NCBI GenBank assembly: GCA_934754775.1
Contig: CAKVIM010000025.1
Location: 1-18,801, forward strand
DNA length: 18,801 nt
From: an uncultured Candidatus Melainabacteria bacterium
Lineage (GTDB): Bacteria > Cyanobacteriota > Vampirovibrionia > Gastranaerophilales > Gastranaerophilaceae
Direction: 5' to 3'
In this document: positions 14,520 to 18,801 of the stretch, in pieces
Layout: every line of letters begins with the position of its first letter
Position numbering within the stretch: the first letter of the stretch is position 1
Notes under the pieces: generated by a model
What the model was told of the DNA's origin: nothing
What the model saw: the letters and a program-made list of their open reading frames with translations, nothing else
Databases searched by the model: none
Program-made: the position numbers and the translations under genes

Positions 14520-14731
14520 CGGAATTTTATTCATACATTACTGTTGATGGTGACAGGTGGGACAAAATTTCAAACAAATTCTACAAAACACCGAAATTGT
14601 ATGAGCAAATAATAAAAGCCAATCCTGAAGTAAAAAGAACACCAGTTTTACCGAGTGGAATAAAATTAAACATTCCAATAATTGAAGAAAATCAAACTAT
14701 ACAATTTGAACTTCTACCTTGGAAGAAATAA
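14516..14731 (+). CDS. Tail protein X (P2 gpX-like, LysM-type)
   Basis: A 71-residue protein: 'YITVDGDRWDKISNKFYKTP' followed by 'YEQIIKANPEVKRTPVLPSG' and 'IKLNIPII'. This is the compact LysM-like fold of P2 gpX, thought to help attach baseplate components. In P2-type operons X is followed closely by D; here about 925 bases of an unrelated cassette separate them. Confidence 0.92.
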   Translation: MTEFYSYITVDGDRWDKISNKFYKTPKLYEQIIKANPEVKRTPVLPSGIKLNIPIIEENQTIQFELLPWKK

Positions 14732-14750
14732 CCCCAAAAAACGTTTGTAC

Positions 14751-14767
14751 TTTGAAAATTAAATAAT
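14751..14767 (+). repeat. Left direct repeat flanking the Abi cassette
   Basis: TTTGAAAATTAAATAAT lies 20 bases after the X stop. It matches TTTGAAAGATTAAATAAT at 15641-15658 except for one extra G. The pair brackets the Abi gene and its RNA candidate, as expected if the segment was inserted with duplication of a junction sequence or entered by recombination between short repeats. Confidence 0.6.
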
Positions 14768-14794
14768 TACTGAATTTGCTGTTTAGTGTATAAT
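14767..14794 (+). promoter_or_regulatory. Promoter of the Abi gene, probably leaderless
   Basis: A perfect -10 box TATAAT (14789-14794) lies only 6 bases before ATG 14801, so transcription would begin at or next to the start codon. A weak -35 TTACTG (14767-14772) lies 16 bases upstream of it. No ribosome binding site precedes the ATG, in contrast to the phage's own genes. Confidence 0.55.
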
Positions 14795-14800
14795 CTATGT

Positions 14801-15487
14801 ATGATTAATTCCGAGGAACTTAAGAAATTTATACCTACATATAGTTTGGATAGAATAGAATCTTTTATTTATTCTTCTGATGACACTATTGATGATATTA
14901 TTGAACGATATCAGGATAATATAAAAATATCTCAGGCGTTATATCCTGAATTGGCAACATTGGAAGTGATACTCAGAAATTCTATTAATGCTGCGCTATG
15001 TAAACATATTTCTGAAACTTGGTTAGAAGATGAGATTGCTAATAATACTTTATTAGAAGAAAATGATTACAATTTATTAATTAGTGCATATAACACAACT
15101 AAAAAAGAATGTTTATCTAGCAAAAAAGAACTTACATCAGGCAGAGTAATTGCAAACCTGAATTTTGGTTTTTGGACTAATCTTTGTATGAAAAAGTACA
15201 ACTCTAAAATTTGGAACAAAATATACTTTTTTAAAGGTATATTTGTTAATTACCCAAGTAAAACGCAAGCAATTGGTGTTATTTCTCAAAAATTATATGC
15301 AATAAGAAAATTAAGAAACAGAGTCTTTCATTACGAACAAATTTTTAGATATCCAAAGAAAACACTAAAATTGTATAACGAGATTTTAGAATTATTGTCA
15401 TACTTACCAAAAGACAATCTAAATGTTATTCAAGACACATCCTCTTTTTTAGATTTATATAATCAACTTGCTATTAAAGCAAAATAA
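14801..15487 (+). CDS. Abi-family (AbiD/F, Abi_2-like) HEPN abortive-infection protein
   Basis: A 228-residue protein starting MINSEELKKFIPTYSLDRIE. It contains 'LYPELATLEVILRNSINAAL' (about 47-66), 'SGRVIANLNFGFWTNLCMKK' (about 113-132) and 'KLRNRVFHYEQIF' (about 170-182), the order and wording of the Abi-like family. R172-N173...H177 is the RN(x)nH motif of HEPN ribonucleases, so it is probably a toxic RNase that halts growth after infection. It has its own promoter and a downstream foldable region, and lies between tail genes X and D, where it has no structural role. It is more AT-rich than its neighbours. It may protect the lysogen against other phages, or form a toxin-antitoxin pair with the downstream RNA. 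Target and trigger are unknown. Confidence 0.85.
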   Translation: MINSEELKKFIPTYSLDRIESFIYSSDDTIDDIIERYQDNIKISQALYPELATLEVILRNSINAALCKHISETWLEDEIANNTLLEENDYNLLISAYNTTKKECLSSKKELTSGRVIANLNFGFWTNLCMKKYNSKIWNKIYFFKGIFVNYPSKTQAIGVISQKLYAIRKLRNRVFHYEQIFRYPKKTLKLYNEILELLSYLPKDNLNVIQDTSSFLDLYNQLAIKAK

Positions 15488-15498
15488 AGCAACAAAAA

Positions 15499-15597
15499 AA
15501 CCTAGGCTTCTATGCATGCTAAGTGCAGGAAGAACTTCCTAGGTTACTCATTTATTATTATTTACGAAAAAGCACTATTTGTCAAGTGCATGGTGCT
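15499..15597 (+). ncRNA. Stem-loop RNA candidate downstream of the Abi gene
   Basis: AACCTAGG (15499-15506) pairs with CCTAGGTT (15538-15545). Inside, CTTC (15507-15510) pairs with GAAG (15529-15532) leaving a bulge, and TGCA (15513-15516) pairs with TGCA (15524-15527). A second hairpin pairs AGCAC (15571-15575) with GTGCT (15593-15597). AAGTGCA occurs twice (15521-15527, 15584-15590) and GCACT (15572-15576) could pair with either copy, allowing a pseudoknot. The region 15488-15656 has no gene. The first stem may only be a terminator, but a T tract is lacking. AbiF-type genes are known to be accompanied by a structured non-coding RNA that acts as antitoxin; this is the natural candidate here, by inference. 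Confidence 0.5.
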
Positions 15598-15640
15598 CTA
15601 ATTCAGATTTAACAACATATTCAGTAATTATTTAATCCAA

Positions 15641-15658
15641 TTTGAAAGATTAAATAAT
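15641..15658 (+). repeat. Right direct repeat flanking the Abi cassette
   Basis: TTTGAAAGATTAAATAAT, the partner of 14751-14767. It runs into the ATG of gene D (15657-15659). Removing one repeat and everything between them would leave X and D about 38 bases apart, a normal operon spacing. Confidence 0.6.
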
Positions 15659-16625
15659 GCTAACTCCAATTTTTGAATTATTCTACGAGAAGAAAAATAT
15701 CACCAAAGACGTATCACCGTATGTTACTTCAATCAGCTATACTGATGTTGAACATGGCGAATCGGACGAATTAGAAATCACGTTTGAAGATTCTGCTAAA
15801 TTGTGGCAAGATGCGTGGCTTCCGACTAAAGGTGATTCCTTGCGTTTGTATCTCGGCTACAAAGATGAAAAACTTTTAAATTGCGGTTGTTTTGAAATTG
15901 ACGAACTGGAATACAATGCTCCGCCTGATACTATTACCGTTAAAGGCTTGGCAACGGGTATTAAGAAACCGCTTCGACAAAAGAATTCAGTCGGATATGA
16001 AAACAAAACTTTAAAACAAATCGCTAAAGAAATCGCTGACAAGCACAATTTGACACTCGTTGGCGATATTGCAGATGTTAGAGTCGATAGAATCACCCAA
16101 AACAAAACCCAAGATTTAACTTTTCTGACAAAACTTGCGGAACAATATGGTTACATCTTCAAAATCGCAGAAAACAATCTTGTATTTTATAGCGTTCGCC
16201 AACTAAAAGATGCTAAAGCTATTCAAATCCTTTACAAAACCGATTTTTCTATGCTTTCATTCAGAGAAAAAACAAGCCAAAGATATAAATCAGTTGAGGT
16301 TTCGTATTTTGATCCCAAAAAGAAAAAGACACTCAAAGCAACTGTTCGGAATGAAAAAGTCGAAAAAGGTGATACATTAAAAATTACCGCAAGATGTTCG
16401 GATAAAAAACAAGCGATAATGAAAGCCAAAGCCGCACTTGGAACTGCTGACATAAAAATCGAAGGATATTTTGAAATAGTCGGAAATCCGAATTTAGTTG
16501 CAGGAGGTAATGTTGAGATAAAAGGTATCGGTCATTTTTCAGGAAAGTACCACATCACTCAGGCAAGACATATTCTTGATAGACTCAGAGGTTACAAAAC
16601 CATTTGTGAGGTAACTTCATGTTGA
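15657..16625 (+). CDS. Tail/baseplate hub protein D (P2 gpD-like)
   Basis: A 322-residue protein of the late-control D family, the baseplate hub related to T4 gp27 that links tube and spike. Recognisable blocks are 'DVSPYVTSISYTDVEHGESD' with 'ELEITFEDSAKLWQDAWLPT' (about 19-58), 'LRLYLGYKDEKLLNCGCFEI' (about 62-81), 'PDTITVKGLATG' (about 90-101), 'KTLKQIAKEIADKHNLTLVG' and 'FLTKLAEQYGYIFKI' (about 158-172). Length is close to P2 gpD. The ribosome binding site is weak and lies at the right repeat of the inserted cassette, so its translation or transcription may now depend on readthrough of the Abi segment. Its TGA overlaps the V start. Confidence 0.93.
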   Translation: MLTPIFELFYEKKNITKDVSPYVTSISYTDVEHGESDELEITFEDSAKLWQDAWLPTKGDSLRLYLGYKDEKLLNCGCFEIDELEYNAPPDTITVKGLATGIKKPLRQKNSVGYENKTLKQIAKEIADKHNLTLVGDIADVRVDRITQNKTQDLTFLTKLAEQYGYIFKIAENNLVFYSVRQLKDAKAIQILYKTDFSMLSFREKTSQRYKSVEVSYFDPKKKKTLKATVRNEKVEKGDTLKITARCSDKKQAIMKAKAALGTADIKIEGYFEIVGNPNLVAGGNVEIKGIGHFSGKYHITQARHILDRLRGYKTICEVTSC

Positions 16626-17128
16626 GATTCGGTATTATTTCACAAATTAATCCGCAAACTGTTCAAGCACGAGTAAAATTTGGTGATGATGAGTCAACTT
16701 CTTTTTGGCTTCCGATTCTACAAACAAAAACAATGAAGGATAAATTTTATGCAATGCCTGATATTGGGGAACAAGTTGTTTGCCTAATGGACGAAAATTC
16801 AGAAGATGGAGTTGTTTTAGGTTCTATCTATTCGACTGAAGATACTCCTGTTATTACCACAGAAAAACAAATATCCCTCAATTTGGATAATAATTCGCTG
16901 ATTAATATTGATAAAGAAACGAATACCTTGACTGTAGCATTTCAAAATATCAATTTAAACGGCAATATTAATCACAATGGAATACTGATTAACACAGACG
17001 GAATAAAATCAGATTCTGATATATCAGATAAAACCTCATCAATGCAAGAAATGCGAGATATTTACAACCAACATTCTCACACAGGAAATCAAGGAAATCC
17101 AACATCAAGTCCAAAGGAAACAATGTGA
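16619..17128 (+). CDS. Baseplate assembly / spike protein V (P2 gpV-like)
   Basis: A 169-residue protein. Residues 1-75 form the OB-fold: 'FGIISQINPQTVQARVKFGD', 'FWLPILQTK', 'YAMPDIGEQVVCLMDENSED' and 'GVVLGSIYS'. Then comes a beta-helix spike (about 85-145) and the tip 'QHSHTGNQGNPTSS', where His152 and His154 form the HxH that binds iron in P2 gpV. The trimer pierces the host outer layer. An outer-membrane-piercing spike hints at a diderm host, but is not proof. It overlaps D by 7 and W by 4 bases. Confidence 0.93.
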   Translation: MLRFGIISQINPQTVQARVKFGDDESTSFWLPILQTKTMKDKFYAMPDIGEQVVCLMDENSEDGVVLGSIYSTEDTPVITTEKQISLNLDNNSLINIDKETNTLTVAFQNINLNGNINHNGILINTDGIKSDSDISDKTSSMQEMRDIYNQHSHTGNQGNPTSSPKETM

Positions 17129-17484
17129 CAAACCTAAACGAAATAACCTACATAGATTGGCAACCGAAAATAAACATAATAGGCTCAATTACCGAAGGTG
17201 CTGACGATATAAACCAATGTATCGCAATAATTTTGCTGACACGAAAAGGCTCAGTCCCTCATCGTCCGACTTTCGGTTCAAATTTATACAAATACATCGA
17301 TTATCCGACCGATGAAGCAATACCTAATATAATCAGGGAGACTACGGATGCGATTGCTGAATGGGAAAGCAGAATTACCATTAAATCCGTTAGTTGTGAA
17401 GTAGATAACAGCAGAATTATTGTAAAAATTGAATGGACTTTGAACGACAACGGTTCAAGCGGATATACAGAGGTTATTGTATGA
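17125..17484 (+). CDS. Baseplate wedge protein W (P2 gpW / T4 gp25-like)
   Basis: A 119-residue protein starting at GTG (17125), with AAAGGA upstream and a GTGA overlap with the V stop. 'INQCIAIILLTRKGSVPHRP' followed by 'TFGSNLYKYIDYPTDEAIPN' is the gp25-like signature ('il.T..G...r..fG..l'), and 'IKSVSCEV...IIVKIEWTL' completes the fold. It joins the baseplate wedge and starts sheath polymerisation. Confidence 0.93.
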   Translation: MTNLNEITYIDWQPKINIIGSITEGADDINQCIAIILLTRKGSVPHRPTFGSNLYKYIDYPTDEAIPNIIRETTDAIAEWESRITIKSVSCEVDNSRIIVKIEWTLNDNGSSGYTEVIV

Positions 17485-18590
17485 CACAACTTCCTGAACC
17501 AAATTTTATCGAACGAAATCCTGATACTATCACAAATGAATGGATAAAATTATACGAAGAAAAGTCAGGCAAAACATTACAACCTGCTCAAATCGAAAGG
17601 TTAATGATTGATGTTGCAGCATATCGTGAAACAGTTTTACGAATAGATATCCAAGAAACGGCAAAACAAAATCTTCTAAGCTACGCAAATCTTGATAACC
17701 TTGAACACATTGGCGAACCTTTAGGAGTAACAAAACTTTTAGCTAAAGCCTCAATTACAACAATCAGGTTTTCAATCGATGAAACAGTTGATTTTGATAT
17801 AATGATTCCTAAAGGTACTGAAATAGAAACCAAAGACGGGTTATTCATTTTTCAAACCGATGAAGAAGTGTTTTTACCGAGCGGAAGCTTATTCGTTGAT
17901 GTTAAAGCTTCTTGTGAAACAAAAGGTGCAACTTCAAATAATTATACAATTGGGAGTATTAATAATTTACTTACTCCACTTGGTTTTATCACAGATGTCA
18001 GTAATATCTCAATTTCAAGTGGTGGCGTGGATGATGAGGACGCTGATAGTTTAAGAGAACGCATCCGACAAGCACCTGAAAAATTTTCTAATGCCGGAAG
18101 TCGTGGAGCATATCGTTATCACACATTATCTGCTCATCAATCAATAACAGATGTTGCGATTCTTTCACCGAGTGCAGGTGTCGTAAATATTTATCCGCTA
18201 ACTGCAAGCGGTAACCCTTCAAAAGAAATTCTTGATTTGGTTCAGAATTATTTGAGTGACGATAAAATCCGACCACTTACAGATTTTGTCCAAGTTCTTT
18301 CTCCTGAAAAAATTGATTTTCAAATTGTTGCGACATTGTATCTGTTTAAAGATGCTGATAAAGATTCTGTTATTGCAACTATTGAGAAAAAACTCACAGA
18401 ATACAAAACAACACTTTCTGCAAAGCTTGGAAAATCAGTCATTCAAACACAAATCATTGCCATTTTAAACAGCGTTTACGGAGTGTTTAAAGTCGAATTA
18501 AAAACTCCAAATGATATAGAAATCTCAGAATCTCAATGGGCAAATCTTACAAATTGGAACATATCAATTGGAGGATATGCCAATGAGTGA
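17481..18590 (+). CDS. Baseplate wedge protein J (P2 gpJ / Mu gp47-like)
   Basis: A 369-residue baseplate J protein. The start ATG at 17481 overlaps the W stop (ATGA), giving MTQLPEPNFIERNPDTITNE. The helical N-terminus 'QIERLMIDVAAYRETVLRID' leads to 'LLSYANLDNLEHIGEPLGV' and, at about 178-194, 'SGGVDDEDADSLRERIRQAP', the family hallmark. Then 'GSRGAYRYHTLSAHQSITDV' and a C-terminal strand-rich domain. Length matches Mu gp47 (about 360). The plus strand contains GGAGG near its end that serves the next gene. Confidence 0.94.
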   Translation: MTQLPEPNFIERNPDTITNEWIKLYEEKSGKTLQPAQIERLMIDVAAYRETVLRIDIQETAKQNLLSYANLDNLEHIGEPLGVTKLLAKASITTIRFSIDETVDFDIMIPKGTEIETKDGLFIFQTDEEVFLPSGSLFVDVKASCETKGATSNNYTIGSINNLLTPLGFITDVSNISISSGGVDDEDADSLRERIRQAPEKFSNAGSRGAYRYHTLSAHQSITDVAILSPSAGVVNIYPLTASGNPSKEILDLVQNYLSDDKIRPLTDFVQVLSPEKIDFQIVATLYLFKDADKDSVIATIEKKLTEYKTTLSAKLGKSVIQTQIIAILNSVYGVFKVELKTPNDIEISESQWANLTNWNISIGGYANE

Positions 18591-18801
18591 TTTAGCACCA
18601 ATAAATGACATTAACCTTCAAATTTTTGATGAAATTTGTGAAGAACGTTTCAAGAAATTAAATATAGAAGCGGTACTTGTAACAATTGTCGATAATGTTC
18701 CAACAAGTGCGTTACCTCATTTAGCCGAACAATATCACATTATGGGAAATGAAGGTTGGCTTCACGCATCAAGTGAATCAGAAAAACGAGCATTGATAAA
18801 A
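18583..18801 (+). CDS. Tail protein I (P2 gpI-like), partial
   Basis: The first 73 codons of a gene cut by the window edge. It starts ATG at 18583, 8 bases inside the J gene, with GGAGG upstream. 'MSDLAPINDINLQIFDEICE', 'NVPTSALPHLAEQYHI' and 'GWLHASSESEKRALIK' match the N-terminus of P2 gpI ('lP.LA.q..vd.w...s...rr.li'), a baseplate wedge protein that leads to the tail fibre gene H. The fibre genes would lie beyond the edge. Confidence 0.9.
   Translation, partial: MSDLAPINDINLQIFDEICEERFKKLNIEAVLVTIVDNVPTSALPHLAEQYHIMGNEGWLHASSESEKRALIK

Noticed and set aside
15499..15545. Simple rho-independent terminator of the Abi gene.
   Set aside because: The stem is long, bulged and not followed by a T tract (ACTCATTTATTATT), so it was kept as an RNA candidate, with terminator as an alternative.
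1..18801. CRISPR arrays, tRNA genes, insertion sequences and transposase or integrase genes.
   Set aside because: No regularly spaced repeats, cloverleaf-like sequences or recombinase motifs were seen anywhere in the window.

Overview
This AT-rich window is a structural (late) region of a contractile-tailed Myoviridae-type phage or prophage. The head and packaging genes are of Mu type (gp27/gp28 terminase, gp29 portal, gp30 F-like head protein, gpI-like protease/scaffold, gp35, gp36, gp37). The tail and baseplate genes are of P2 type (sheath FI, tube FII, E/E' chaperone with a frameshift, tape measure, U, X, D, V, W, J, I). Translation signals are ordinary bacterial AGGAG-type ribosome binding sites, and all three stop codons are used as stops, so the host is a low-GC bacterium using the standard code. 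I cannot assign a taxon from sequence alone. No transposase, integrase, repressor, lysis gene or att site is in view, so Mu-like transposition is not shown.

Layout. The window is two divergent operons leaving a control region at about 8354-8919. The leftward (minus) operon runs protease/scaffold (8353), capsid, gp35-like, decoration protein, a foldable 130-nt element, gp36-like, gp37-like, sheath, a small Cys-rich protein, tube, portal, a PAPS-reductase-family enzyme and an F-like head protein cut by the window edge. The rightward (plus) operon runs a small membrane protein, a gp26-like helical protein, small and large terminase subunits, tail-assembly chaperone with a -1 frameshift extension, tape measure, U, X, [abortive-infection cassette], D, V, W, J and I (cut by the edge). 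Most neighbours overlap by a few bases, as in translationally coupled operons.

How it works together. Portal, capsid, scaffold-protease and decoration protein build the procapsid, and the terminase fills it. Chaperone and tape measure organise assembly of tube and sheath. D, V, W, J and I make the baseplate and spike. Compared with Mu, the portal and F genes are separated from the terminase and lie at the far end of the opposite operon.

Three things stand out. First, between X and D (about 14751-15658) sits a self-contained cassette: an Abi-family HEPN protein with its own promoter, a probable leaderless start, a downstream stem-loop RNA candidate, and near-perfect direct repeats on both sides. 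It looks like an inserted defence or toxin-antitoxin module with a possible RNA antitoxin. Second, a compact multi-helix element (5670-5799) lies between the decoration and gp36 genes without coding sequence. Third, the divergent control region is packed with dyads, including one that encloses the -10 box of a good sigma70-type promoter for the left operon.
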